Below, piece by piece: positions 13,444 through 25,870 of a stretch of DNA of 64,000 nt. Within the stretch, counting starts at the first letter, position 1; every line of letters starts with the position of its first letter. Source of the DNA: Haemonchus contortus (lineage: Eukaryota; Nematoda; Chromadorea; Rhabditida; Trichostrongylidae); the NCBI GenBank assembly GCA_000469685.2, contig LS997567.1:7953374-8017373 (forward strand), read 5' to 3'. A program made the position numbers and the translations under genes. The notes below the pieces were generated by a model. The model did no database searches and was not told the DNA's origin. It worked only from the letters and a program-made list of their open reading frames with translations.

Positions 13444-14500
13444 TAAAGTAATAATAATGTGTAATATAATATAAAAACAATCATCCCACGGACTGAATCC
13501 CCAGGACATGAGTGGTAATAGGGTCCTTCATACTCGGAAGTGAATCCCATGTCGCGCCTATTACCATACTACGTAGTTCCTCAGAAGAATACTTGAGGAA
13601 GCTAGTAAAAATAGATAAAATAATAAATCAACATGATTTCTGTCCCCTTCACCGCGTCCTCCTTACACGTTAAGTATAATACTACTATACGGTTGACACC
13701 ATTCACGGTTTCAACAGAGGCAGTCTTCACTTTTTGAGTCACTCTGAGAAAATTGAAAAACGAAAAGTTGTAGCATTGAGCTATTTCTGAGAAACATCAA
13801 AAAATGTCCAGTTTAATCTCCCTTTTCCTCGTCTTAGTATAACTAAGCTCAGTACAAAGCGGGTGGGGGTTATTTGTCTGGGGACCAGCCACTGGATGCA
13901 CGCTCGGTTCATTTTTATTTATTTATTTACTTGGTATGCCTCAGGTCTCCAACAACGGTTCCATGATCACATCAGTTCAACTAACCGCAGTCAAATCAAA
14001 GTAAAGCACGGATCGAAACAAAAGGTAAAAAGAACTTCAGTCAGGCTTTCTTGTTCGGCTTTGAATCAGCATAGGCTCAAGATTAGCGAGTAACATTCAA
14101 TATTTCAGTATAAATCGAATTGGAATGAGAACCTTCGTGAAAATGGGGACATTTTGGGCCCTAAACCTTGAAAGCTGTGGTGATTCAGTGGATCTGAGTA
14201 CTTAAGACCCACAGGTTAGTTTACTTGATATGTGCAGCTGTGCAATTCCGTTAGAATGCAGCAATTCATATTTTTTGCCCAGCACTTTCCTCTGGTGGTG
14301 CAGTAGAGATCCATAATAGGGCTCAAGCAATGGGCTCTTTCAGTATGGATTCGATTCCGCAAAGTCTGGAAGTGCTCGAGCGGTAACAAAATCGTAAATT
14401 TCTGAAACGGCCCCATACATTGTTGGGTTTTATTTTAACTGCAGGTCCCGTATTCGTGCATGATTACAAGTTTCGGACAAGCCACTAGGACCACCCAGCC
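13444..14500. other. No gene recognised
   Basis: AT-rich. A B-box-like GGATTCAGTCCGTGGGA on the minus strand near 13480 may be a SINE-like relic, too weak to call. Confidence 0.5.
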
Positions 14501-14731
14501 CTTAGGAACGATTTTCTGTAATCGATTGGCCGCACGCGGCTGTTGCGGACTTCACTTCGCCGTTATTACAGCTCTGGCGTCCTTCCTACAGCTCAATCGA
14601 TGTTACCCTTATTTTAGTCATGATTCTACTGTTAATTCTTTCGCTCCTATATTTCTGCTGCTGCATTCTGCTACATTCCTTCGCGCGCGGCGTCTCTATC
14701 GCCGCGACGCGACAACTTCGTTCCTACTGCA
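14501..14731 (+). mobile_element. MITE, GCAGTAGGAACG family
   Basis: The left end is partly eroded (CTTAGGAACG); the right end is clean (GTTCCTACTGC). The interior matches 8201-8425 and 45657-45886. An ORF crossing it is fortuitous. Confidence 0.75.
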
Positions 14732-14744
14732 CCACACCCCAGAA

Positions 14745-17080
14745 ATTGTGCTAGTCAGATGTGCCTCTTTCAGAGCTCCTGGCCAAAAATATAGTTGTGC
14801 TCTCGCCCGTTTCCTCGTTAACTTTCAGTAATCCTGGACTTACCAGTTATGTTACATGCAAATAGGTAGGATCTCAGACAATGTCATCTAATTACTACAG
14901 GCGATGATGTCATCTATTTGTGGGGGTGTGGTCATTAATTGCTAAACTGGTTAAGGTGTCAACAAATGGACCGAGCCAAACAGCAGAAAATCCCTTTGCG
15001 TCCGCTTTAATGATAATACTTGGCTTTTCCTGGTTGAAGGTGTAAACAAGCCTTTTCATTAGTGCCGTTGTTGTTTCGCTCGCTACTCGAGGGACTTCCC
15101 AGCAATAGCGCGAACCCTTGGCCGGCCGAGTTCTCCAATAACATCGAGATAATTACGGAACGAAGGGTTTATACATCAAAGTTGCTACGCGGCGAGAATT
15201 CACTAGCAGAGCCTGAGACCCTTTTTAATTTGCCTCTGCCTAGAGTAACAGTTAACTTTGAGGACCACATTGGCCAGGCGAAAACAAGGGACATCTAGCG
15301 CCAGCAGTCAGAATGGTTCACTTGAAATTATAATCGGAACAGTGACTCTTGAAATTGTAAGGAAAACGATGATTCAAAATCCCGAAGTGAAAATCCTTTC
15401 CAATCAGGATATCCATTGCGAATTTTCTATTCACATGTTTACTAAAATAAAAAAATTCAGGGGAATGTAACAAACAAAAATGTTTTTCATGCATAATGAA
15501 GTTTCACAAATTATCTAATTATTCATAAAGGATTACAACTTTACTACTGGTTCTCGATTACATTTTGCCAACTATGAATCATCTGATTATTTCACACCGT
15601 CTGCGCATTCATGAACAAGGAGAGTTACGATATTGTAGTAAAGCAAGAAAAGATACTGTAGTTCATACAGAATGATGGATTCCGTGGGAAGAGCCACTGA
15701 ACAAGCACTTCAATGCTGAGGGATGGGGATCTTCCCACGAAAAGTTTTGAGTTCTGGAGCAATCACAGATCAAGCTCTTTCAGAAAAGCTCTGCCGACAG
15801 CCACGCCTCCAAGTGGCCGTGTCGACGTGACGGGAAAGGCTCTGACAATAATTAAGCATGCCCAAATTTGAAGAGCTACATCAGAGGTCACGAAACAAGT
15901 AAAAATAGGCAGCATCGTTGGAAAGGTGTGGTATTAACAAGTTAAGACCTATTTTTGAATCCATTTTTGCAGTTTTCGTAGAACCTCTAGTGTCGAAGGA
16001 ACATGAGCCTCATCCCATCAGTTCCAGACGCTTCCTTTGGTCTTTTGCACGTGAAGCGACCAAGCTGACATCTTCATTATCATTTATGAAACTCATGGCC
16101 CACATCCAAAATAGCGGAATGGGTGAACTATTTAATGAGTGGTGGAAAAGCCTAGCTAGGCCAAAAAGAGCACCCGATTGTGCTCAATTGCTTATCCAGT
16201 AGAGCTTGCTGTTCTGATGCACTTTTAATAAGAATTAGCTCTGCACAAGCACAACGAGAATACGATTGGTGTTATCCGACGCGCTCCGAAAAGAATCTCG
16301 TTTTAGCATCTATGAGAAAAAGGGAGTCTGGAGCTCAGTCAGCAACCCAAACCGAGGGATGCTACTCTGTGTGAAAAGGGCACAAGCATCAGGTGGATAG
16401 GGCAGAGTAAATGACCGTTGAAACGTTGCAGCCACCCAAGTGATAATCCGAGACATCGAAGAAATACTAGGACGGCTCCGATCCGATGGTTTGACCCATT
16501 TTTATAAGGTTTCTGTACTGAAGGGACGATATCCCCCAAGGAGCAAAGTCTACCGTACCCCAGCGACTCGTGGCAGGAGGCGAGCGGTCAAGGAAATCGA
16601 TAATCAGCAAAATCACTGATGACAGAGATAGTACTGCAGTAATACCAGACAACATGAATAAATGACTTAAGGAAAAATCATATCAGATGATGGAACGCCT
16701 GTGCAGGATCGAAGGACCAACAGTACATTAGGAAATATAACAGAGAGAATGAAAAAACAGCGCAATTTATCAAATATCCCAACACTCCTTGAAAACGCAA
16801 AACCCAAATTGAGCAGTTTTTTATACCTATGGGTCCATCAGTGGCGATTCATGCAGAGTCCTTCGTGAATTTCTCTACCGATTAGGTGAAATTCAATTGT
16901 AGTTCACGGAAGACGAACACATCAACGTTATGACTAACAATGAGCACCAAACTATTTTCTCGAAGTTTCGCTGAGAACCTCCAAATATTATTGAGTTTCT
17001 TCACAATAATTTTCACTTTTCAGATGACGATTTTTGAGCATGCACAAGTATGTCAAGAATATGTAATCTCCGTGCTGGGT
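14745..17080. other. No gene recognised; several unassigned frames
   Basis: Plus-strand frames at 15062-15298, 15258-15470 and 15918-16202 (78, 70 and 94 aa) show no known motif and no consistent splice phases. They may be decayed repeat coding. Confidence 0.45.
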
Positions 17081-17338
17081 GCGCTTCGTTGCGCGCGTCC
17101 GTCGAAACTAGGTCACGCCGCAGCCGTCGCATGGGGCGAGTCAGCCCGCGATACTTGACGGACGTCGCAACTGTCAGTGGGGCATACGATTTGCGCTTGG
17201 TCCACGACAGTCAGTCAAAGAAAAGATAACACAGACACATACAAATCACTCGCTTCACTGACACTTGGTGGTACTGTAATGTCATCTCGAGACCTCGGTG
17301 GGGTGACCTACTTTCGACGGACGCGCGCAACGGACGTT
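17081..17338 (+). repeat. GC-rich repeat with inverted ends, copy 1
   Basis: The left end CGTTGCGCGCGTCCGTCGAA pairs with the right end TTCGACGGACGCGCGCAACG. The interior includes GCGCTTGGTCCACG and CACTTGGTGGTAC. Far more GC- and CpG-rich than its surroundings. Confidence 0.75.
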
Positions 17339-17662
17339 CTCCGTGCTAATGCGCTCCTTATTCCACTAACCGTGAGCTATACAGAGCAAAACGTATGGGC
17401 AGCCATCAGGAAGGCTCGTGAGATTTTACAACGGCACCTTACTTTACCTCACTGCTGTGTCAGAATGGGACTATCTACTTTTCTGGATAGGACTGACTTG
17501 GAGGAGTTAACGTTTCCCAGCCACGCTCAGTACGTCCACAACTACTCCATCGGAAAATATCGAAGTTATACTTTGAGTGGACATGCTAAAGTGTCTGATC
17601 GCCCGAGCATACCTTGAGGTTTTCCATAGTGACTATGTATGCGTTTTTTCTTCCATTATCAA

Positions 17663-17890
17663 CCCCGTCTGAGGATGCGCCCCATCATTCGACCTCCATT
17701 CATAATCACTGAATAGCGCTTTGAATGCAGATCAGTGCTTTATCCTCCCAGATGAGTCTGGAACTAAATTACCAATGTCGGATTGATGGGAGGCTTGGTT
17801 GGCCCAAGCGGGTATCGATTCGAGACTCGAGCCTGCACCATACGTTTGGGGTAGTGCGCCACAAGCCACTACACTACATCTACCCACCAT
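17663..17890 (-). mobile_element. SINE-like repeat, diverged
   Basis: Reverse copy: head complement CACTACACTACATCTACCC, B-box-like region near CGGGTATCGATTCGAGACTC, body complement GGGAGGCTTGGTTGGCCC. Confidence 0.65.
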
Positions 17891-18299
17891 TTATAGGTAT
17901 ACCGATATATACTGAATATGTATATATGAATATAAGCGAGTGAGAAGGCCACGAGAAGTCAGCTCAAGCATTAGGTCGATCATGGCTACAACATTTCTTC
18001 TGTTTTCATATATCACTGGTGTAGACCAGATCACATTAAACGCTGCCATCGATGTATTCTGTTGAACCGTCAATTAGGCAGCCATACAATCGACACTACA
18101 ACTATTAACCTCTTCGAATAAACGACCCAGTCCAAGTTTTTGATTTTACAGGATTTTCAGGCAATTTCTATCGCTTCAGACGTATACGTAGTACCATTAC
18201 CTATCAAGGACCACTTGTTCCTATTGAGAGGTCTTTAAACCCGAGCTCAAAAGAGTTGGGAGCTTGTCTGAAAACCTTGTTTCCATTTCGAAACCTATA

Positions 18300-18402
18300 G
18301 GGACCGTTCTTGTTGGAAATCATTACTGGTCGATCGGGATTTGATCCTTAAACCTTGCTTGTGTGATAATGCGCCACGTGACACAACAGCACCTCCGCTC
18401 TA
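18300..18402 (-). mobile_element. Possible SINE-like head only
   Basis: The minus strand reads GCGGAGGTGCTGTTGTGTCA, GGCGCATTATCACACAAGC and a B-box-like GGATCAAATCCCG. The body part is absent. Confidence 0.45.
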
Positions 18403-19089
18403 TATAATAATAATAACTTATTATAACAGCATAAAACATTATGGTAAATAAAGTGTTATGAACTAGGCTTTCTATACACAGGTTCCAACTTTTTTTTTAC
18501 AATTAACAGGATTTTTTAGATATTTTTTTGTTTACTGTAGGCTTCAAAGTGAAAACAAGATGAGATTGATGAAAGCTCTGAATCCAGCTATTGTTGGAGC
18601 CTTCCTCAGATAAAGTTCGAAAGAGCCAAAAAAAGCCGATGTTGATGAATGGAAGAATGCCCTTCACTGGGGTATAAAGTGTGAGAATTATGCCGTTTGC
18701 ATCCGTACGACGGACGCCAGGCAATTTTCGTCAAACTGGAAGCTCATCGACCACATGAAAAGAGCGTAAGTCAACGAGAAAAGAGCTGACGGAAGACTGG
18801 ACAAATGAAGTAGTTACACGCATAGCTAATGCTGTCATTACGTCGCTCATTTTTGAACTCGCATTACGTGAGGAAATGAGTTTCCCCACAAAGGAAGAAC
18901 TTTGGTTTTTCAGATAAATTTTTCTGTTCGGGGGAAGAGCTGAATTTCTACTTTCAAAAATCTCAAAATCCACTTTATTAGTATGGCACTGTCAAGAAGT
19001 CTAGACCATTTCCTTTTTCAGCAAGAACAACGACAAAGCTGAGCCTCACATGTTCTTCCGACCGTACACAGCTACATATTTTGGGTTAT
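18403..19089. other. No gene recognised
   Basis: Short minus-strand frames only, without motifs or good splice sites that join them. Confidence 0.5.
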
Positions 19090-19532
19090 CTAGTTTTAGA
19101 CGAGTAAGGAAGTAATGGTTCAGAGTAGTGCAAAATTGGCAAAGAAAACGCAAAAATCGGCGTACTTAGAGAAATGTAAGTCCATAAAATAAGAAAATTG
19201 GGGGTTGGACAAACTTCACGAAAAAAAAAACTGCACGGAAGGGGTATTTGGACGAGCTGCTCAAATGTGCACGCCACTGCATACAGCTGGTTGCAATACG
19301 CTGCCTGCGTACAAGGTGTGGGTCCCGGAGCGGTGCAACCTCTACAGCCTTTACAATGCATAACAACTCGTCCGCGTTAGACGTGTTCGTTGGCTAAGCC
19401 GGTTTTGGGGGCCTTGTTACGCCTACTTGACTGTTTTTCGACCCGACAGCGTTCCTCAGATCATCCGTGGAGGTCCCAGGTTCATCTTAGGAGGAAATCT
19501 CAGGTACCATTTTAACGTGAACTGTGTCTTAT
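19090..19532 (+). mobile_element. Degenerate MITE, TTAAAGGCAC family
   Basis: Carries GGTTTTGGGGGCCTTGTTAC and TTTTTCGACCCGACAGCGT, then ends near TTTTAACGTGAACTGTGTCT. Interior and orientation match 20270-20755. Confidence 0.55.
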
Positions 19533-20269
19533 GAATTCTCTGATTCTCCGTTGTAATTAGTCACTGTAGAATGGGCAGAAATGTGTCGACGCTGATGCTC
19601 AATATCTTGGTGGACGTTTTTTCAAAATTCACTTCCTTTTTCCACAGGTTTTATGATTGAAATGCTGATCCCCTTTGATAAAGCATTCGAGCCAACACAG
19701 CTAAAACATCTGAAAACACGGAAACTAAATTCTGAGTTTCCACAGGAGGACCATAGAGGGATTTTCACTTCAAATAGCCGCTTTATTCTGACTATACTTA
19801 AATTAGACCCAAAGGCACAGTTACTGCTGAGGATGGTCTTAAGATTGTCTTCCGATTATGGCCTCTGAGAAGGCTATGACTGGTGCATCGGTGTCGAAAA
19901 GCGGCCTTGATAGGGAACTGAGTTACGCAAATCAATCCTGAAACACACTGAAACTTCCCCCGGAAGGGATGTGGTCGTTCTCCTTGTGGGTGTTAATATT
20001 ACACGGAACGGAGCGTGTTTTGTTCAAACATTTAAATGTTTTATAATAATAGTCAATGTACGGAGCTCACCAGCAATTGAAAACTCGTCCAACACTCCCC
20101 TTGTCGTCATAAACTCTTGAAACCCTAGGATGGCGAGTTCGAACGAGTTTCAAATCTCGGGTTTCTCGCAGATGTCCTCATTCGTTCCAATCAACTATTC
20201 TACATCGACACTTCCTCTTTAACCAAATGAAAAAAGATGAAACTGTTATGAATTTCGAAGGCCCAGTTC

Positions 20270-20755
20270 ACTATTATCTTGTGGCATCTAGCCTAAGCGA
20301 AATAATGGAAGTTACGGTGCAGGTAAGTCCAAAAGTGGCGAAGAAAAAGCTAAAGTTCGCGTATTTAGAGAAATACAAAGTTTAAAAAGAAAAGTAGTAA
20401 AAGTAGGCGCTGGACGAGAATATGACGACAGAAGCAGGATGGGATGGGTGTTCGGACGAGCTGTTCGAATGTGTGTGCCATTTTGTCAGCTGGCTACAGT
20501 ACGTTGCCTGCGTGTTTCCCGGAGCGAATGGTGCAACCTCCACAACCTCTACAACGCTGAGAGACTTCGCCCTCTTTTAGAGCGTACCTCTATTCCTCGT
20601 ACCTGCAAGCCGGTTTTGAGGCCCTTACTGTACTGTGTGTTAGCCAGACCGTTTTCAACCCTGCAGCGTCGCTTGTGCTATTCTTGAAGTTCGATTATCT
20701 ATTCTGTGGAAGAGTCCCAGGAACCCTTTTTTACCGTTAGCTAGGCCTTTGAACC
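20270..20755 (+). mobile_element. Degenerate MITE, TTAAAGGCAC family
   Basis: Contains AAAGTGGCGAAGAAAAAGC, GGACGAGCTGTTCGAATGTG and CCAGACCGTTTTCAACCCTG blocks shared with 19090-19532. The right end has decayed. Confidence 0.5.
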
Positions 20756-20759
20756 TTTC

Positions 20760-21479
20760 GTTGCTATGTTTATGCGTTTCCCTACAACCTTATTACCGAC
20801 CATGCATAACCTTGAGGTACAAGGTTCCCGCTTTTTCCGAAATTGATGATTCCAAGCAGTTAAGAAGAAGGTTTTATTCTATTTTCATTTTATTTTATCG
20901 AAGTTGTGAGTAAGCTGCACCCTTATGACCACTGCACGTCACATACAGGCTCTGTCGAGATCTATGACGACAAGCTAATCTCAAGGATATCAGACAGTGG
21001 AATGGGAACAAATGGGCTGTTGGACTGTTAGAAAATGTACTTGGGAGGGAGGGGAGGGAGGGGGGGGGGGGGGGGAATCGCTTTTATCCAACAAAGAGGG
21101 CTAGAGTGCAGAGAAGGCTCCGCTTCTAGGCGGAAGTATTCCGGTTCCGACAAATCAAAAAGCTAGGATGGGGGATGAGCTGAATATTCTATTGACTCAC
21201 CTATCCCGGTGCTCTTTCTCTCTTGAAGCGCAGGTCAAAAACTGCATATTCTCGGCCAAGAAACATTCCTGAGCACAATTATGGGCAAACTTCCTTGACT
21301 GCGTTTTAGCGCTAAATACTGGAAAAAAAGCAGGGGGCTCCCGGCTACATTATCACCTCCGATTTTTGTGTAGACATACATGGCACGATGCCAGCACAGA
21401 TCGAAATCACAGTATTGATGTTCTCGATCCACATTACACCCTCCACTCGGCAGTACTCACTCTAATCCGCTAACCCACG
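20760..21479. other. No gene recognised
   Basis: Holds the G-rich tract at 21044-21075; otherwise nothing. Confidence 0.5.
21044..21075 (+). repeat. G-rich tract, GGGA repeats running into a run of Gs
   Basis: GGAGGGAGGGGAGGGAGG followed by an unbroken G run of about 18. Meets the sequence pattern for a G-quadruplex on the plus strand. Confidence 0.9.
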
Positions 21480-21720
21480 GTTTTGTGCAATCGATTCGCC
21501 GCACGCGGCTGTGCTGTCGCGGACCATTCGTCCCCGTGATTACAGCTCAGGCGTTCTCCATACAGCGCAATCGATATGCGATCATCGTTTTAGGCATGAT
21601 TCTACTGTCAGTTCTTTTGTTTCTGTATTTCTCACCTGCTGCTGCATCCTGCTACATTCCTTCGCACGCGGCGTCCCTTTCGCCGCAACGCGACAGCCCA
21701 CCAAGTTGCTGCTCTGCATC
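21480..21720 (+). mobile_element. MITE, GCAGTAGGAACG family, termini lost
   Basis: The interior ATCGATTCGCCGCACGCGGC through TTCCTTCGCACGCGGCGTCC is clear; neither terminus is intact. Confidence 0.65.
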
Positions 21721-21859
21721 TAAGAAGGAAATGTAGGATAGAGGTGGTAGAGAATAAAGAGTTTTTGCATATTACTACCTTTATCGTAATCAAGTCCACG
21801 GAGGGGGCCGACAGACCAACCGACACACCAAATTACTGCTTTATAAATAGGAGAGATAG

Positions 21860-22118
21860 TGGGTGGAGGTAGTGTAGTGGCAGGTGGTTCACTATCACGC
21901 CTATCAATGTCCCTCTAGGCCAATCAAGCCCTCTACCCCTCCGGGGTCGGTTCATTGATAGAAGACTCGTCGGGACGATAAAGGCACTGACTTGTACATG
22001 GGCTGGCTACCGCAAATCATTGTATAGGCCATATGAGCATTCAAAACGCCTCTACGATTTTGAATGAAAGTCGAGAGGATGGTTGCATCTTTCACAAAGG
22101 ATTGATTAATCATAGCCT
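21860..22118 (+). mobile_element. SINE-like repeat, diverged copy
   Basis: GTGGAGGTAGTGTAGTGGCAG head, then CTCTAGGCCAATCAAGCC and CGCCTCTACGATTTTGAATG. In tandem with the better copy starting 15 bp later. Confidence 0.7.
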
Positions 22119-22132
22119 ACTTCTTCTGGTTG

Positions 22133-22430
22133 AGTGGAGGTGGTGTAGTGGCAAGTGGCGCACTATATCACACGCACGGTCTGGGGCTCGGATCCCGGAT
22201 AGATGCCCGCCTAGGCCAACCAAGCCTTCCATCCCTCCGCGGTCGGTGAATTGGTACCAGACCTGTCTGGGAGGATAAAAGCACTGACTTGTACATCGAC
22301 TGGCCACCGCAAGTCATTGTATAGGCCACATACGCACTCATTACGCCGCTACGATTCTGAATGGAAGTCGAGTGCGGGGGCGCATCCCTCAGACGGGATT
22401 GATTACCGCAAACAACGTTATCCTTTACTA
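22133..22430 (+). mobile_element. SINE-like repeat, full-length reference copy
   Basis: The head GGAGGTGGTGTAGTGGCAAG with GGGCTCGGATCCCGG resembles tRNA A- and B-box promoter parts, so transcription by RNA polymerase III is plausible. The body runs through CGCCTAGGCCAACCAAGCCT and TACGATTCTGAATGGAAGTC to a TTATCCTTTAC tail. Confidence 0.75.
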
Positions 22431-23838
22431 CTACTGATTAAGCAGCTGAAATTGACGAACTGCTGGTTTTGGGCTTGAACAGTGGCATTCAATACATGGT
22501 GATATAGATGAAACAATGATTAGCAGAGCAAGTCAGGATTTAAAATGAAAAATCACGAAAACAAATGAAGCTCCCTTACCCCAGCAAGTGTCTCTTAGTA
22601 TAATTGAAGCTACGTTCATTTGGTAATTCGCATTTGTTAAGCTTTTTGAGGTGTGATAAGAAAGCTCCGAGTTAGAGCCAGCACGGGCAAGCAACCTTCC
22701 CGAGACCTACGTGAGCCACCCCTAAAATCATCGCTGCGGCCAGTAAAATAAAGTGTTCTTTGCCCTATCTTCAAAGCAACTTGAAAGAAATCCACTACAG
22801 TTTAGATAGATAGGGCGATTGAACGTTCAAACGGGGGCTGGAGGCAAAGACCAGTGCAGTGTAGGAGAGATAAAGCAGTGTCGATGACAACTACTAATTT
22901 TACCATACCGTAGCATTGAAAGACTAGCGTCATCCTGCCGTCATCCTTCAATTAGAGTTAGCTCAAGTGAAAGCCATTAGGATGAGCTTACAAGTAATGC
23001 TCCCATCCAGACCTTTAAGTCGAGTTCTTAGTACTCAATCACGGAAGATTTCTAGTAATTAGAAATCGCATAAACCTTGATACTCTGTGATAATGAGTGA
23101 TAATCATACTGTCATGCAAAAACATGTAAAATTTTTGGAAAAAGCTAAAGAATGATTGGAATCCCGCCAATCGGTTGCCTTACACATTTGCTGATGTTAC
23201 TAGTAATTCGACGGCCTAGAATTTATAATTTGTCATTTTTTCTATAAGTACGGTATCAATAAATTCGCTATGTGTGCACTTGTTTGTTGGAGATTGGCTG
23301 ACCCTGAAGAGCCGGTGCTAAATGGCGATGAGGCCAGTTTTAGTGATGCCACCTTACACCTACACCTGATAGAGGTATAGAAGTTTTATGATGCTTCTGT
23401 TGACTTGAGTACAAATTCTCTTCACTCCTATTATCGTTCCCTCTTGTGACATCTGGTGATACATTACAAAATTTGACTACTTTTCGAAAAGTTTGATTGC
23501 AAGGAATTGGCGATCCCTTGAGATCGCTTGCGCCGTCCAAGTTAAACATAAAGTCATCGGCCAACTTTGTTCATGCGCTCCCTGCTTGGAACAGAAGGCC
23601 ACTGCACATGGCTCAGTTTCTGTAGAAAAAAAAACGAAAAGAGAAAAGTAGAAAACGAAACCAGTGGACAGCTTAACTCATGAATGGAGAGGGCAAGGCT
23701 GATGGGATGGTATCCTTCCGAAGCCGCCGTTGACGATAATGCTGAAGATACCGTCGACATCATCATCAATGTTTAGCAGATCGTAAAAAGAAGGCTGCGC
23801 TATGAGTGTTTTTCTGATGAATCGCGACAAGCTAAGTA
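22431..23838. other. No gene recognised
   Basis: AT-rich spacer before the mariner-like element; no repeat family assigned. Confidence 0.5.
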
Positions 23839-24731
23839 TTGGGTTGTAACATAAGTTCGTAGAGTTTTGGGTTAGGGTCATTTTACAACGATTCGCTTTG
23901 TTTTTTGGCTAAGTGTATATATTCATTCGAAAGAGCTCTTTCTCCTCTATAAAATGGTTATACTCGTTTTTCTGAGTTTTCTAGTTGTACGTCTTTTTTC
24001 TGGCTCAGAATTGGAATATCCAGGAGGAGAAAATCAGCATTTTCGACATATGCTTTTCATCGAGGTCAATAAGCAGCCGAAGCCGCTCGGGACATATGCA
24101 GTGTGTACGAGGAAGGTGTCTTAGGTGTGTCTCTGGGTGGCCCCAGGAGAGACACTGAAGCCGAGAGTCAAGCAAGACCTTCACTCAAAATAGATCATGA
24201 TTTGCGTTTGGTGAGACTGGAAAGGCACGGTGCACTGGGAAATGCTTGAACGAAATGCTACTGTCAACAAGGAGGTCTACATTGCCCAGCTGAACCGTGT
24301 TAGTGCGGCTATTCGGCTGAAAAGACCCGATAGACAAGGTGAAGTCATCTTGCTCCACGACAACGCCAGGCCCCATAATGCCCAAGTCGTCAAAACAGCA
24401 CTCCAAAAGCTTGAATGAGAGGTTCTTCAGCATCCAGCGTGCTCTCCGGATCTTGCACCTATCGACTACCACCTTTCCGCTCTCTGTCAAACCGAATGAG
24501 GAGTGTTATCTTTGATGGCGAAGAGGTTCTTGAAAACTGGCTCAACAACTTCTTCGACACCAGACCGGCCGATTTTTGGCGAAACGGCATCAACAATTTG
24601 GTCGAGAGATTGGAGGAGGTCGCAAACAGTAACAGGAGGATACATCATTGATTAATTTATTATTATAATTATTGTTTTTTGTTAAAATAAATCTTTGTGA
24701 AAAAACTCTACGAACTTATGTTACAACCCAA
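23839..24731 (+). mobile_element. Mariner-like element, 893 bp, perfect 30-bp terminal repeats
   Basis: Both ends read TTGGGTTGTAACATAAGTTC followed by GTAGAGTTTT when read inward, flanked by TA. The body retains the 3' half of a transposase. The N-terminal portion is mostly deleted. It lies alone between unrelated AT-rich DNA. Confidence 0.88.
24218..24651 (+). pseudogene. Mariner transposase remnant (C-terminal half)
   Basis: Reads KGTVHWEMLERNATVNKEVY, ILLHDNARPHNAQ, then QHPACSPDLAPIDYH. The two Asp residues (HDN and PID) are separated by 34 positions, the mariner DD34D spacing. Broken by one TGA at 24417-24419 and by a frameshift just after DYHL; a second frame continues from RSLSNRMRS to the end. 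Confidence 0.85.
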
Positions 24732-25380
24732 TAATAGCTTCATAAGTTCGATTCTTTCGGAATTTGGGTTCAACTGTTGTACCAATTCGCGTATTTGCCA
24801 GGAATTTTGCAAAAATTCCATGGTGCTTGAGGATCCGGGTGTCTCTTCGTTGCTTATTTAACCATAAAATGACCGGAACGTTTACCCATATTCAGCACCT
24901 TTACGAGTTCAACTTCGCTGCTGAACCCCATTGTAACCTGTGTTGAGCATTTGGTCTCAAAGCCTCTTGTTTCTCGATCAGGTCAGCCGATTACAATAAC
25001 ATGAAATCTCCTAATACTTGACAGATGCTCGAACAAGTGGGTAGTGTCCCATTATATTATTTCTTTAAAAAAAGTAGGAAGCAATAGGAAGTAAGAAAGG
25101 GATGTAATGAACCCATATTCAGAATTTGCAAAAAGCAGTGCGAAAGAAGAAAGATCTTTAAAAATTGGCTTCGAGTGATTATCTTGCATGTGAGTAAATG
25201 ATCTTCAGAAGAAAAATCGTAAGAAGGTGAGAGAAAAAGGAGAAAATTCGTTGATGTTGATCAAACCCGTTCGTGAGTATCGTTCTCGATACGATCCTGT
25301 GGTATTACCTCACTCCGTTCCGGTGCACTCAGAATTGCAGAAAGTGCTAGTCGATTTACAGCGTACCTGTACGATAACAA

Positions 25381-25870
25381 TCATCTGAGGTCCCATTGAT
25401 CATTGATTTTCTCGAGCGGCTGCCAGTAACGCCTCCATTCGTCCACGTAGCGAAGCAGAGTGGTACAGCGGATCGTCCTCGATCGAAGGACACCAGCTAT
25501 AGCATTCCTTCCGTCCAAAGCTCTCGTCAAGAAGTCTGACCATCTCGTTGGCGGCTGTCCTGGAGTTCGTTCGATGTCCCGAGGGATCCAGTCAGTAACC
25601 GCCCTGGTCCAACGGTCATCACTATATCGCATAACGTGCCCGACCTACCAACTTCGATTTCTTGACGTAAGCAATGGCATCCCTGATCTTACTCCGTTGA
25701 CGGAGACCAGACCTCCGGGTTCTCTTCTGCGCCTGCGTGTACAGAGGAATTCCAAGGAAACTTACACCATGTCCAGCATGCTTTGTAGAGTCCAAGGCTA
25801 CGAGGCGTACGTCAAAGCAGAAAGGACCTCTGTGTCGAAGGAATATCTTTAGAAATTCATTAACGTGCAA
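25381..25870 (-). pseudogene. 3' tail of an RTE-type retrotransposon ORF
   Basis: Two overlapping minus frames. The first reads TQAQKRTRRSGLRQRSKIRD and on to [13 protein letters not shown]; the second, shifted, reads [20 protein letters not shown], then [17 protein letters not shown] and a [12 protein letters not shown] end. This is the C-terminal region after the RT domain in nematode RTE-like elements. Severely 5' truncated and frameshifted. Confidence 0.78.

Noticed and set aside
14460..14831. 123-aa plus-strand frame rich in Arg and Leu
   Set aside because: Another read-through of the same MITE family; the encoded text recurs in altered frames at 8201, 21480 and 45657.
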